Assembly: GCF_900496995.4 (NCBI RefSeq)
Contig: NC_044029.1
Location: forward strand, 12,214,001 to 12,278,000
Length of the DNA stretch: 64,000 nucleotides
Reading direction: 5' to 3'
Source: Aquila chrysaetos chrysaetos
Taxonomy: Eukaryota > Chordata > Aves > Accipitriformes > Accipitridae
Part shown: in pieces, positions 24,720 to 36,116 of the stretch
How the letters are laid out: each line of letters begins with the position of its first letter
Numbering within the stretch: the stretch's first letter is position 1
The notes under the pieces: generated by a model
Seen by the model: the letters and a program-made list of their open reading frames with translations, nothing else
Database searches by the model: none
Told to the model about the DNA's origin: nothing
Program-made: the position numbers and the translations under genes

Positions 24720-26825
24720 TTAATAAACTAATCTTATTTTCCCACATGCCACGAACGGCTGGCTGCTTGTCTTGGACAAAGGTCTTGTAGCAGCCTGTCT
24801 TGGCGGCATGTCTTACTCGGGAACCACACAACCTTCCCTGCGTCCCTAAAACTGCTGAACTACTGGTCAGGCTGCTTGGGCTGGAGGCTTCTTCTAGCAG
24901 CACTAGCAAGACGGGTCATTTAATTCAGGCTTAGCCAAAACTGCCGCTCTGAGATGCGATTTGCGGGTCTGCTCTACCTCGCCCGGGGAGCGTGAGGCAG
25001 CAGCCGGGCGCCCGCGAGACCCCTCGCTCTGCACCGAGGGCTTTCCCGTGCGTCGGTGAGAGCCCCTTACAGAAAGGGGATCTGGAAGCAAAGTGCTCAT
25101 CTCTGGTTCCCCGTGTCATGGCAGCGCTTCCAGGCCCTCTCTGTTGGCCGGGGGGACGAGTGGAGGTTGGTAGTCCTTGGTTCTGGCTCGGAGGGATGGA
25201 TGAGCGGCAAAGCTTGAAGGCAGCAGGTTGTGGGTGTTGTGTGGGGATGCTGTCGCGGGTCCCTTCTCCCTGTCTGGCCGACATGGGAGAGCTTCTAAGG
25301 GTAACTGAAGGTGAGTTGTGCCGAGAGAAAAGTCGGAAGCTCCCGACAAATTCCTTGCTTCCTTCTCTCCCTGATGGCTGACCCATGCTGCTGTGGGGAG
25401 CCTGCTGGGAGGGAATGGTGCTGCTGGGGGGGTAGGGTGGCAGGAGGTGCCCTCCGGGCTTCCAGGGGGCAAACCCGTGGTCCTCAGCCAGAAACCCTCT
25501 CTGGAACGAGGGTCGGTAAGGAGCAGGGGTGGGGGGCGATGAGGCCTGAGCATCTCCACTGGGTTAGACTCACCGAATCGATAACCCTCGCTCTGGCTGC
25601 CGTTGGCCTCCGCGCTGACGAGGGGTGGTCTTCTGGTGAGGAGCCGCAGGGGAGCAAACCAGCATTCGTGCGAGCCAAGGGCAGGTCGGTGATGACTGGG
25701 AGATGAGCCTTCAACAAACACTGCTGTGTTCGCTCGGGGTGGTGGCAGGAGGAGGAAAGCCCCAGAAGAGCCAAAGGTGGCTGGCGGCGCTCTGCTTTGG
25801 TGCTTTAACCCAGGGCAGTTACTGGGAGGAGCAGGAGGAGCTCCCAGTCGAGCTGGGTGGGAACTGCTGGTGGGGACAGCATGAGCGCTGGGGAGGAGGC
25901 AGCTCGGCTTGAGGTGGGACAGTCGCTGCTTCTGGCTTAACGTAGGAGACTGTTCCCGAGGCTGTAGTTTGGCATGGTGGGTGATGGTGCCTGTCCCTCC
26001 CCGCTAGCCTTCTGAGCGTCCGTTGCAAGTAATGCATGAAAGGGAGTTTTGCTTTATTTTAAAGCAGCTGTGGCTCCTCGAGCAGTTGGGTTTGGTTCAT
26101 ATACCTGTCTAGTTAAGGCATAGTTCATAATAGCAGTGGAGTCCCCCCAGAATAATCCCCCTTAAACTTCTTTGAAGTGCAGGCGTGATCTCAAAGGAGT
26201 GCAGAACGTTCCTACAGCCCTAGTAAGTGGCTCTCTGGTGAGGTGAACTTTGGCTTGTTCTGCATCCCAAATGATAGGCCCTGCAGTAAAACAAAATGCC
26301 GTTGTTGGCACAATTGGTTTGCTTCCATCAGACGAGAGGCCCAGCGTTAATGAAGCATAGAAACTGAAATTACATCCATCGGGGGGGGTGTTCGCTCAAG
26401 GTACAGTAAAGCCCTTGTGCATGAAACTGTAATTTGTGCATATCCAATTTATGTAACTTTCAAAACCCCGGGCAGGGACAGGAGGACACGTCTTGTGAAG
26501 ACCGTGTCTCTGTGTTTCTTGCTGTGCGGCAGCAGCGGTCTCTGTTCCCCTTGCCAGTCCATCTGCTTTTACAAATAGCCGTAGAGAGCCCGCCTAAGCC
26601 TTTAAGTCCGGTCTGGGATCTGAAGGGCTGAGAAGTTGATCCGAACACAAAAACTTCTCACGCGGTGGAAGGTCGCTTTTTTTTTTAACCAGTTGGCGAA
26701 ATTGCCGGCTTGCGCTCCGATAGATGAACTTCGCAGACCCGGTCGAAAGGAGCCTGTAACCCCAACCGTCCTCGAGCCGGGGTGGTGGAGGACGCTGTCG
26801 TTAACGAACCTCTCCCCTCCCGCAG

Positions 26826-26944
26826 AGCCACCATGCCGAACTGGGGAGGCGGCAACAAATGCGGCGCCTGCGGCCGCACCGTCTACCACGCCGAGGAGGT
26901 GCAGTGTGACGGGAGGAGCTTCCACCGGTGCTGCTTCCTCTGCA
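26826..26944 (+). CDS. CSRP2: CSRP2 exon 2 (start codon; first half of LIM1)
   Basis: Acceptor CCCGCAG precedes 26826 and the donor GTAAGT follows 26944. The first seven bases are 5' UTR; ATG is at 26833. The exon encodes residues 1-37 and the first base of Met38, including LIM1 ligands C10, C13, H31, C34 and C37. It is CpG-rich, unlike the later exons. Confidence 0.95.
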
Positions 26945-29917
26945 GTAAGTATTGCCCTCCCGCTCCCCTCCAAAAACCTCTCCTGGCATAGCTGGGGGGG
27001 TGGGGGTGTCACAACAGCGAGGTGCCGGTCCACAGGAGACGTGGACCCGGCTGGCACCCGTGATGCACGGGGGACGGCAGCGGCCAGAGATGGGTTTGTC
27101 CATCACGCGTTGGGCTTGACTCCCGCTTCCCCGCGTGATTTCTGCACCTGAAGGTGCCGAAGGGAGAGCTTGTCCCCTGGGGGGACGTTATCCCGCGTGG
27201 GAGGGGTGGGACGTGCCTCCCAAAGCAGAGCACGTCGTGCTTTTCTCCTCCGTTTGCCTTCTCCTCAGGAGTCTAAGGGGTCTTTGGGATGGAAACCTGG
27301 CTGAAGTGTTGCTCGTGCAGAGGAGAAAGCCGGGTGGCAGAGCCCCGTTTGCACTGATCCGAGCTCAGCCGGACCTCTCCCGGCGGTCCCGGGGCCGGCA
27401 GCAGCTGAGGGAACGGTTCTCAAACCCCAGCCCTGAAGTCCTGCGTGGACCGGGACGCCGGCGTGCCTGAGCACGGCCGAGTTGTCGATGCTTTAGCGCA
27501 GCCAAAAGCCTAGACTTTCTTGGCACGGGGGCCTGTGGCTTATTTCAGATGAAAGGAGTCCAAAGCATTATTTTCCAGTCCAACCAACAAGCCCAGCGAG
27601 GCATTGAAAATCGCTTTCTCTGCTGAAAAGACCTCTGCTTAGATGAAGGGAACAAAGGGTCACTGTGAATCGGAGGCTCCTGCTTTGCAAACAGGCAGCC
27701 TGTCCGTCTGAATCGGAGAATTTTACCTTATTACAAACACGAGGTACTGTTTTGTCCCACTTGCTGGTGTTGAGTACCGACGGGCAGAGCTAGGGTTTAG
27801 CCCTCCCCGTAGAAGGCACAGTTACAACCGGCCCCCTCAAACCAGCTCGCTCTTAGTCTGCAGCGTAATGTCAGCGCGCCGCGCTGGCATGTGAGCCTCG
27901 GCACACCTACGCTCCTTTCCCTTAGCTCTACAGCAGTCACAAAAAAAGATTAGATGTCTTGGCTGCCTCGTTTTCAGCCTTTTATGGGAGTTTCTATTAA
28001 AAGAAACCTGGAACTTACAGTCAAACAATGGGTCTAGTGTGTCTGAGTATTTGCTTTTCCTTAGTGCATAGTTCTGTTGGGGTTAAAGCCTGTAGACTTA
28101 ACAAACATGCATTGGTTGATTTACTTATTGGATATTTGTGTCTTATAAAAAGAACTTTGGAGCTAATGAATGCCATAAGCAAAGGTCACCCTGTATTTTG
28201 AAGACCTTAAAATTCTTTTTAAACAAAAAATTCATAAGGCTTTTTTTTTTTTTCCCTTTCTCCCCAAATTCTTTATCATGGGCATAATGCTGCTGCAGAC
28301 AGAAAGAGCATGCCAGTTGGGATACAAAAGAAGGTTTAAGAAGGAAATAGTTCTGCCTTCTACTGTAACCTTGAGCAGCGTGCTTGCATTGTGCTGAAGG
28401 ACAATGTAGGAATGCCAGAGAAGCACAGCCCCTCCGGTGACAGCTGTGAAACAGTCCTGACTCTGCCCCAAACCAGTACTGAGGCAGGGGGGGAAAAATC
28501 TTGAAGGGTTTGTGGGTTTGTTGGGGTGTTTTTCCCAGCCCCACCCTGGCCAAAAGGGCAGGACAGGGGCTCTTCTGCACCGATAGCCTTTGGCTTCATG
28601 CTGTATGGCATCTGTCAAGGGAAACTGCTGACTGCACTATCTGGGTTTCTGAGCAGCCTCATTCATCAAACCACAGCAAGTTTCCAGGCTTTAAATGTCA
28701 CGGTCATGAAGAGGTGGGAGGGAATAGAGCCCTTTATAGGGCTAAGCATAATTCACTAATTCAAATGACAACTTGCTTCCTCTAATCTCTGGTGGTCCCA
28801 CAGCCTAACAGGAAGAATTGTGGACAAGGAAACCCATAACATCACTTCTCACCCGATTTTTGGCTTACTACACGTGCTGATGGGAATGGTCCCTTAAGGC
28901 AGTTTAACTTTTCTTTCTTCTAGTGGTCTGCCGGAAAAACTTGGACAGCACAACTGTAGCGATTCATGATGCTGAAGTTTACTGCAAATCTTGCTATGGA
29001 AAAAAGTACGGCCCGAAAGGTTACGGATATGGCCAAGGGGCAGGCACGCTGAACATGGACAGGGGAGAGAGACTGGGCATCAAGCCTGAGAGGTGAGTGA
29101 ACCGAGTTGGCGGGGGAGGGGGGTGACCGTTGTCCTACAGGCCTGTTTTCGGAGGAGTCTTTCAGGCTGGATTTTGTTTAGTTCGTGTTGTCTGGAATAG
29201 AAATGCTGCAAAATACCCCGGTATAACCAAACGCAGGGCATTTAAGCTGCAGCGCACGAAGCTTCCACTGGCGACTATGTGAGTAGGCACCGTATGGGCA
29301 GGAGTTAGCACAGGGAAAGATGCGCTACCCTGGTGCACGAGCCATAGGGGACTGGATTACGGAGCTGCTGATGGCTCTGCACGAGCCTGCAGAGGTGACT
29401 GTGGGTCCCGAGTTGCTCTCCTAAATAAGCTGCAGATGCAAACGTTCAACAGGTTCTGGCAGGGATGGATTTGGAGAGCTGAGAATCTGGGCCCACAAGA
29501 AGAATGAATTTTTAACTGGCAAATGAAGAGCCATTTGTGCTTAATTATAGCCAAAACCAACAGGCCTATTAAATAGCAAATGTTCCTAGTCCGATTAAGT
29601 TCTTGCTGTAAAGCAAAGCATGTGGAAAGAAGCTGAGGTATGCCTCGCAACTTGCTTCGTGCGAGTTCCCAAGTTATTGCTTGATGTTTATATGATGTAT
29701 GCCCTCCAGCCAGGTTCAGTGATCAGTTTAGGTTCCAGATTATGATCAGTGGACAGGAGTTTAACTGAATTATTTGTAGCTTACTATCTGATAAATCCAT
29801 GTCCTGATACAGAATTCAGCATTTCCAGAGAAGTGAAAAGGTGAAGGCTCCTCAGAAAACTAGCTTTTACAGTAGCTTCTTTTTATCCTTTGAACCATGG
29901 CCCTTCTCTTTTTCTTT

Positions 29918-29952
<35 letters not shown>

Positions 29953-31757
29953 TGTTTCTGGTTTTTGGTTGTTTTTGTTTTTTTTTTTTTTTTTCCCCTA
30001 CTAAGTATAACTGGATAGCCTTGCTGGTAACTAACTTCTCCAGTTTTGCAAAAGTACTGTATTCTGTGTGGGGTGTTGGATGCTGCTCAGTTAGTGATGT
30101 TAAGAAGAGCAAGAAGTCATTCAGTAAAAAAGTAAAGACAATGAATGTCCTGTTTCTTCCAGCACACCCTCTCCCCACCGACCCACAACAAATCCAAACA
30201 CTTCAAAGTTCGCTCAGAAGTTCGGAGGGGCAGAGAAATGCTCTAGGTGTGGTGATTCTGTTTATGCGGCAGAGAAAGTAATAGGAGCTGGAAAGGTAAG
30301 GAACTGCGTGTGCTGTTTAATACCTGCTATGTGGACTTTAAAGTGAGCAAAGCATGTTATGTGGGTTCCAGTAGGGAACCAACTGCGGGGCAGAGATGCC
30401 TTAAAAATTGCATTTCTTCGCATTGGAAATAGTCAAATCCGTCAACTTAATTGAACAAAAAGCACTTGAAATGCAGGGTGATGAGTGCTCACCTTGGATT
30501 TCAGAGGTGAAGTTTCAATATTGTCCCGTGCCAGAGACTTGAAGCGGACCACAGGAGCGCTTTAACCCCAGAATAGAGAACAGTCTTGCAGTGTGCGGCT
30601 TACGATAGAGGCTGAATGTTTCAGCAGGAAGGGGATGTTCTCTGAAAATACCATATAAAACTGTGTGTCAGTCTGCCAGCTGTCTGACTCGCTACAGAGA
30701 GCCAAGATCTGCTCTGAATTGATTAGAGCAAGCGCAAACCTTTCAAAATGCTGCCCTGAGCAGAATGCTGTGTGGAATTTGGGGCTTTGGGCCATGCACA
30801 GAAATGCGGATGCTCTCGTCTGCTGCTGGTGCACTTGAACTGGTTTTTATTGCACCAGTCATCTATAAACAATACTGATGCAGGCATCTCCAGTTAATGC
30901 TTTTTTTTTTTTTTTTACCAACTCAGGCATTCTGTGTATTTAAACTATCTTTTTTTTTTTTCCTCCCCAGCCATGGCACAAAAACTGCTTCCGATGTGCC
31001 AAGTGTGGAAAAAGCCTAGAATCTACAACCCTAACTGAAAAAGAGGGAGAAATCTATTGTAAAGGTGAGGAAAGAAACAAAGATCATTTGTTTATGGTTC
31101 AAGGTAGTGTGTTATGAGGATAGATGCTGAATGTATTCTTGGAATAAGAAACTTTCAGGCTGCTGTCAAGATGGAAGTGCTCTGTAAGTCATAGGAATAG
31201 AGGTGAGAAATGAAATAAATATTACTGAAGGTGCTGATGTAGCTTACATCTGCATCAGGTAAAACATTACATCCTGAGAAACGCAGCAGCAGCCTGTGCC
31301 CTCTGCCTGGGTCGGAGAGCAGATCAGAGTAAGGAAACAAGCTAGCAAGCATCCTGCCATGAGTTCTTGCGTGCTGTCATGGATATAAACTTGAGCCACC
31401 CAGTGGTTTGATGACAGCGTGTCTTAACAGATACCTAGCCACCGAACCAACGTATGAATTGCTTTCACGGAGTAGGTTGGGAGCTGCATGGATGGAACGG
31501 CCACAGCTATTGAGTTCAGTCATGGCAGTTAGCAGCTTAACAAAATGTTTTTAAGCGTTGCTTTTTAGAGGGGCTGTTCTGCTGACTAATGGGAAGGGGC
31601 TGAGGGGCTTAGCCTAGACAGTGGTGTTCTTAATTAACGAGCCAGAAGCCTCAGCTACTTACTACGCGTTCTTCTTGCAGGCTGTTACGCAAAGAACTTT
31701 GGCCCCAAGGGATTTGGGTATGGCCAGGGAGCGGGTGCCCTTGTTCATGCCCAGTGA
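26833..31757 (+). CDS. CSRP2: Cysteine and glycine-rich protein 2 (CRP2/SmLIM), complete, five coding exons
   Basis: Joined coding exons 26833-26944, 28924-29092, 30163-30295, 30971-31064 and 31681-31757 give 585 bases, 194 residues plus TGA. The protein is a two-LIM adaptor. LIM1 zinc ligands are C10, C13, H31, C34, C37, C40, C58 and C61; LIM2 ligands are C120, C123, H141, C144, C147, C150, C168 and C171. Each LIM is followed by a glycine-rich tail. KKYGPK at 64-69 is the family's nuclear-localisation-like motif. CRPs bind alpha-actinin, zyxin and SRF/GATA factors, shuttle between actin filaments and nucleus, and CRP2 is linked to smooth-muscle differentiation. The start is chosen by the Kozak context AGCCACCATG and the conserved N-terminus. 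All splice phases match (1, 2, 0, 1). The inter-LIM linker reads STPSPHRP, one residue longer than the mammalian form as I recall it. CSRP1 and CSRP3 are excluded by the close match to CSRP2 throughout. Confidence 0.97.
26945..28923 (+). other. CSRP2 intron 2
   Basis: GT-AG intron, phase 1, acceptor TTCTTCTAG. The first 600 bases are GC-rich with chance open frames; the rest is AT-rich. No other gene or known repeat is recognised. Confidence 0.85.
28924..29092 (+). CDS. CSRP2: CSRP2 exon 3 (rest of LIM1, nuclear signal, glycine-rich linker)
   Basis: Begins with the last two bases of Met38 and ends with two bases of Ser94, followed by donor GTGAGT. It encodes LIM1 ligands C40, C58 and C61, the basic motif KKYGPK (64-69) and the glycine-rich segment 70-78. 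Confidence 0.95.
29093..30162 (+). other. CSRP2 intron 3 with T-tracts and (TG)n
   Basis: GT-AG intron, phase 2. It carries T25 (29915-29939), a short TG run (to about 29955) and T17 (29978-29994) within 80 bases, which produces a low-complexity false open frame. No gene is seen inside. Confidence 0.9.
29915..29994 (+). repeat. Low-complexity T25-(TG)n-T17 tract
   Basis: Two long T homopolymers separated by a TG repeat and a short G/T-rich spacer in CSRP2 intron 3. Length is probably variable and prone to sequencing error. Confidence 0.9.
30163..30295 (+). CDS. CSRP2: CSRP2 exon 4 (inter-LIM linker and start of LIM2)
   Basis: Acceptor CTTCCAG; the first base completes Ser94, and the exon ends at Lys138 before GTAAGG. 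It encodes the linker [17 protein letters not shown] and LIM2 ligands C120 and C123. The linker has one residue more than the mammalian protein as I recall it. Confidence 0.95.
30296..30970 (+). other. CSRP2 intron 4
   Basis: GT-AG intron, phase 0, with a long T-rich tract (30901-30960) before the acceptor CCTCCCCAG. No other feature is seen. Confidence 0.9.
30971..31064 (+). CDS. CSRP2: CSRP2 exon 5 (core of LIM2)
   Basis: Encodes residues 139-169 and the first base of Gly170, including LIM2 ligands H141, C144, C147, C150 and C168. The donor is GTGAGG. Confidence 0.96.
31065..31680 (+). other. CSRP2 intron 5
   Basis: GT-AG intron, phase 1, acceptor TTCTTGCAG. No repeat or gene is recognised in it. 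Confidence 0.9.
31681..31757 (+). CDS. CSRP2: CSRP2 exon 6, coding part (LIM2 end and stop)
   Basis: Completes Gly170 and gives C171, the second glycine-rich tail ([13 protein letters not shown]) and the C-terminus LVHAQ, then TGA at 31755-31757. Confidence 0.96.
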
Positions 31758-31839
31758 GGGGGACGGATGGCTCAAACCCCCTTACAGCTCTGCTGAGATC
31801 CTGCTACAAGAAACAGGAGTTTCCTAAATGTTACTAACT

Positions 31840-31847
31840 ACTGTGAA
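31840..31847 (+). promoter_or_regulatory. Candidate miR-27 target site in CSRP2 3' UTR
   Basis: ACTGTGAA is a full 8-mer complement of the miR-27 seed plus A1. It lies 83 bases after the stop, a favourable place for a target site. Regulation is inference from the seed match only. Confidence 0.35.
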
Positions 31848-31987
31848 ACAGACACTAGTTACTGTAGTGCTTGGGCATATGTTCAGCAGACGATTTTTTT
31901 CTTTTTCTTTTTTGAAAAACAAAAAGCACTGCTTTTTCCTTGCTTTGTGTATCATACTGTAACACTTTTAATACTGAGTATCAATTC

Positions 31988-31993
31988 AATAAA
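31988..31993 (+). terminator. CSRP2 polyadenylation signal AATAAA
   Basis: A canonical hexamer 230 bases after the stop codon, followed by GT-rich sequence. Confidence 0.8.
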
Positions 31994-33164
31994 CCTTTGC
32001 TTGTTGATATATCCTAAAGCCAAGTCTTATGTGCTTTGTCAGCAATAAAAGGAAGGAAGGGGAGTGGTGTTGGGGTAATTCAGGGTTGGAGAGATGATGC
32101 TATAGACTTGGTGCAGACCAAGGGTGACTAAAAGCTGGACATAGATAGCACTGGTCATGGCCTTCAGAGGTGAATGACTGTCCTCCAGTATCACACCACT
32201 GTATGTGTGTGCAAGGCAACGAGCTGCTTGCTGCACAGAAGTAGTAAATCTTAATCTAGCACTCTGTGCAGTGCCCCAGCTCTGGAAGTGACAGGGGAGA
32301 AGTAGCTGTGTGCCTAAATGGCCAGCTGCCTCTGCCCTAGTCTCTAGTGACTGGAAAACAACCCTTTTTTACTGTAATATTTATTTTGTGGGATTGCACC
32401 TGCTGTGGTGTTGAGGGGGTGTAATGCGCAGGCCTTAATCTGCAGCTGGTTTGGTAGAGTACACCTTCTGCACAGTAGTACCACCCCTACTCGGCAGTTG
32501 ACCAAGCCCTGGCCTATCAATCACACCAAACTCAGGTTTAAGAGCAGCTTTTGAGCTTTTCTTGGTAGTGCAAGGACCCTTAGGTGCCTGAAGATGGCAG
32601 AGGGTTTCAGCCTCCTGAGGACAGCATCTGACAAGGTAGCTGCAGTGCAACAAGAGCAGAATAAAATTCTGTCTTCAAACACTGTGGTAGAGAACATGAC
32701 CTGAACTCAAGTTGATGGGCAAGGAGTAACAGCAATTAAACACATCAAATGCAGTGTAGATCTACCAGTTGGGTGAAAGCCATAATAGTGAGGGGCCTTA
32801 AGTCTGCTGCTGTAACTCTTCAGGAACTGCTGCTAATAAAGGTCTACAATTAAGAGACAATTACTTTGGCCTTAGCCAGATCTTGAGTGGAACGCTCACA
32901 GAAGAGCTTGGCTTCTTTTAGGGGCTGGAGCAGCACCCAACACAAGCCTGCAAGGCCTGAGCTAATAGCACCTGCAATTGCACTCCTTGGGAAGCAAATG
33001 GGAGTTGTCACCTCAACATGAGAACCAGGACCAGCCCACCACCACAGCCTTACGTGAGGAGGAGGTACTTAAGCCTAAAACAGTTATGCAAAAATCACCC
33101 ACTTTAAGGAAACTTGCCTTATTTTTCTGCAAGTAACCAACATTTACTATGAGCAGCTTAGCAA

Positions 33165-33184
33165 TTTTTTTTTTTTTTTTTTTT
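33165..33184 (+). repeat. T20 homopolymer tract
   Basis: Twenty consecutive T residues in the spacer between the two genes. Confidence 0.9.
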
Positions 33185-34507
33185 AAAATCTACTCCTAAG
33201 TTTCTTGAGCACCTGAAGCAGACCTTCACTGGTGTGCTCAGGCTCCTCAGGCAAACTCCTTTTGCAAAGCTAATGGCTTCTTCTTGCCTCCTGTAAGGAG
33301 GCAGCACATGAGAACTGGGCATCAACACCTCTTAAAAGCACAAACCATGCCTCAGAGGAGCACGGCTGAGCTCCAGAAGGTAACAGGGGGTTGCCGGAGT
33401 GTCTTTGCAGGGAAGGACTTGCGATTGCACAGCAAGGGCTTCACTAGAGGCCAACCACAGCTGTGGGGAGGCACGAGCTTCACCCCAGTGGCTACAACGC
33501 ACATGGCGTTCTGGGGTTGAGGGCGAAGTCCAGTTTCAACTCTCACTGTGCCCAAGAGGAGTTAGTTAAAGAAAAGAGGAGGTCTGAAAGTCTGTCTGGG
33601 TTGGGAAGCAGGCTGATACTTTTTGGGGGAAAAAAACCTTCACGGAGCGAATTTATGGAGACACATTCAAGACTGGGAATGCTGCAATAAAATGGTAAGC
33701 AAGTGTGTCGGCACAGCCTAAGGCAGAGTTTCAAGCAAGATCTATGACTGCGGTCTGAGGCAGTGGAGCAGTGCAAGCCAAAAGCCTAATTAGAAAAATG
33801 CATACTAGTCAAAGTAATACACAAAGAGCATTTTGTACGGGTTACAAAGAAACAATCCGGATACAAGGAAGAACAGACAACCCGCTCAAAATGTGAGCCA
33901 AGAGCTTGTACAGTTCACAGAGAGGGAAAGATTACAACTGAAAAAAGACAACAGTAAGGCAGAAGCAGCACACATTTCAGGTGGGAGTGAGACAGAAAGC
34001 AATGGCACAGCCCAGGAATCCTGGGCAGAAACCTTTGGTCCTGCTACTCACACTGATGATCCTAATATTTTTCTCCTAAAAAAAAAAAAAACAAACCCAA
34101 AACATAAAACCTCCACTTTTCTCCTTTGCTAACTGGACAGTTGTGCAGGAAGGGTTGATCCCCTCTGACTCTTCCAACCCAAGCAAGGACAGCTCTAACT
34201 TAGAAGCGGTATCCACGCCCCAGCAGCTGAGGACATGAAGACAATGACAACATCCCCTTTCCATAGCCTTGTTACCTGATGGAAGTGCTTCCTCTCCTCA
34301 GGAAAGGCATTTTACAATGCCAAGTGGCACTGTTCAATAGACAGAAACCAAAATAATGCTCTCGACATGCTACCGAGCAGATGAAACCACTCCCCGCTAG
34401 TTGATGTAGCTACTGTAGCAGATCTAAACCCACCACATCAGAAGAGTTGGCAGGTGAGATTTATGCTGACAAAAACAGGCACCTAACACATTGTTCATTT
34501 ACCTATT

Positions 34508-34528
34508 AAAAAAAAAAAAAAAAAAAAA
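34508..34528 (+). repeat. A21 homopolymer tract
   Basis: Twenty-one consecutive A residues in the spacer between the two genes. Confidence 0.9.
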
Positions 34529-36110
34529 GCTTTCAATTCTTAGAAAAATGAACTCTAGAAGTGATTTAAACTGCTAAAAATCAAGGGCTTTCCTTTCATT
34601 TCCTGGAGGGAGTCAGAGCAGTAACTCACAGCTCCATACAGCTCTACATTCCAACAACTTATTTAACAACAGAAAAACAAAGAAATGAAGGGAAAAAATA
34701 AAACTTGTAAACACAAAGACAATATACCTGTCAAGAGAAATGAATACCGTACACTGAAGTGCTTTCAATTGGTTACTGTCAACTTTTCAGCTGCAGCAAA
34801 GCACTGATGAATAAAATCTCAGCCCAGGCTGGAGGAATGCTTTGAGTTAGTCTCAGTTTGAAGCCCTAATTCCAGGAGAGATCAGTTCTCAAAAGTACTA
34901 TGACTTCATGATCTGGAGATCTGAGGGAGTGTGTAGGATTGGAGGCAATGTGAATATGGCACTAAGTTTGTAAGATACGGCACTAAGTGTGCAAGATACT
35001 GCAAATAAATTCAACCTGGAATTAGAACGTGCAATTTTTACTGATCTCCATTCAGTAGCCTAAGGTGGATAAAATCCAAATGCAACCGTTCACAAGTAGA
35101 CATTGCTTTCACAGCAAAAAAATCCAATTTGACTTACAGGCAGCTCATGGGAGGTGCGAGGGAGTGAACTCTAATCAAGCCATAATGAGGGCGCAGAGGG
35201 CAGGCTTCTTCCCAAATAAAACAAACCCAGTAACCAGCTTTCAAGTCATCAGGAACCCACTCATACCTCCCAAGAGCACTGCAGGTCTCTGATGGAGATC
35301 TTCAGCACAGAATGTTGTCTTTTTTAAAAAAGAAAGTACCTTCCCTGATCTTCACCAGACAAGTCAAAGGGTGGTCAGCAGAGGCGAGCTTGGGCCCAGC
35401 CTCTCCAGAACCATTGCCTGGGGAAGGGGAGGGCAGCACCAACAGTTCTCAATGTCAATATTGAACCCACACCCAGGAGACAACACAGAGACTTTTTTAT
35501 CCCCACCAGGTGTGCTCTTAAGTCCTAGCCTTATACTTTAATACATATTGCTGGTTATAAATATCCTGATTAATTTCCAACTTGGATGGTTACCTTGTTT
35601 CTACTCGAAATCTAACCTTTAGCATGGACCAGAAGAGTCAAGGTATTCCATCTCCTGCAAGTGCCACCGAGGAGCACACATCTTGGTCATATCTCCACCT
35701 CTGTGTGGATGTCTTCTTTACACTTAGAATATCTCAGATGTCATTCAATATGTACACTTGGCCACCTGAAACGTTTCCTAGAAGAAATTTTCCCTTAAGA
35801 AATGTTACTTTACCAGCATGCTTCGATCAAAAGAAAGGAGTATCTAATTAGTGAATCCTAACTCTAATTGGTAGTACAAAGGTGTACTTTACCAAAACCC
35901 AAGGTAGTAGTTCACAGGATTTCACATCAGCACAGAACTGGGTGCGTGCTATCTTTAAGACACCGGTAAATCTTTCTGTAAAGACTTTACTAAAATAAGG
36001 TGCAAGATAGCAGCTATTTTCTCACGGTATAGCTTCTGAAATTGGACAGAAATAACACTGTTTTAAATCACATCCCAAGTCAAGACAAACACTGCATCTA
36101 AGAGTCAATA

Positions 36111-36116
36111 TTTATT
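36111..36116 (-). terminator. Candidate ZDHHC17 polyadenylation signal
   Basis: TTTATT on + is AATAAA on -. GT-rich sequence follows downstream on that strand (36071-36090). Other AATAAA hexamers occur in this AT-rich UTR, so use of this one is not certain. Confidence 0.45.

Larger units (their letters stand above)
23051..26825 (+). other. CSRP2 intron 1
   Basis: GT-AG intron, donor GTGAGT and acceptor CCCGCAG. It opens with the compound tetranucleotide microsatellite, then a tight 9-bp hairpin (23284-23306), a second hairpin (24673-24694) and a perfect CArG box (24710-24719). The 24.9-26.0 kb part is GC-rich and carries several overlapping chance open frames with no recognisable product. 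Confidence 0.75.
31758..32012 (+). other. CSRP2 3' UTR
   Basis: About 255 bases from the stop to the expected cleavage point, downstream of AATAAA at 31988-31993. A GT-rich element (TTATGTGCTTTGTC, about 32026-32039) fits a downstream polyadenylation signal. The 3' end is approximate. A second AATAAA at 32044-32049 could give a slightly longer form. Confidence 0.75.
32013..36089. other. Spacer between convergent CSRP2 and ZDHHC17
   Basis: About 4 kb with no recognisable gene. It contains T20 (33165-33184), an A-rich run near 34079 and A21 (34508-34528). Open frames are short and without domains. Either gene's transcript may extend into it by alternative polyadenylation. Confidence 0.6.

Noticed and set aside
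32044-32049. Second AATAAA as the main CSRP2 poly(A) signal
   Set aside because: The first AATAAA at 31988 has a well-placed GT-rich downstream element. The second could be an alternative site but is not needed.
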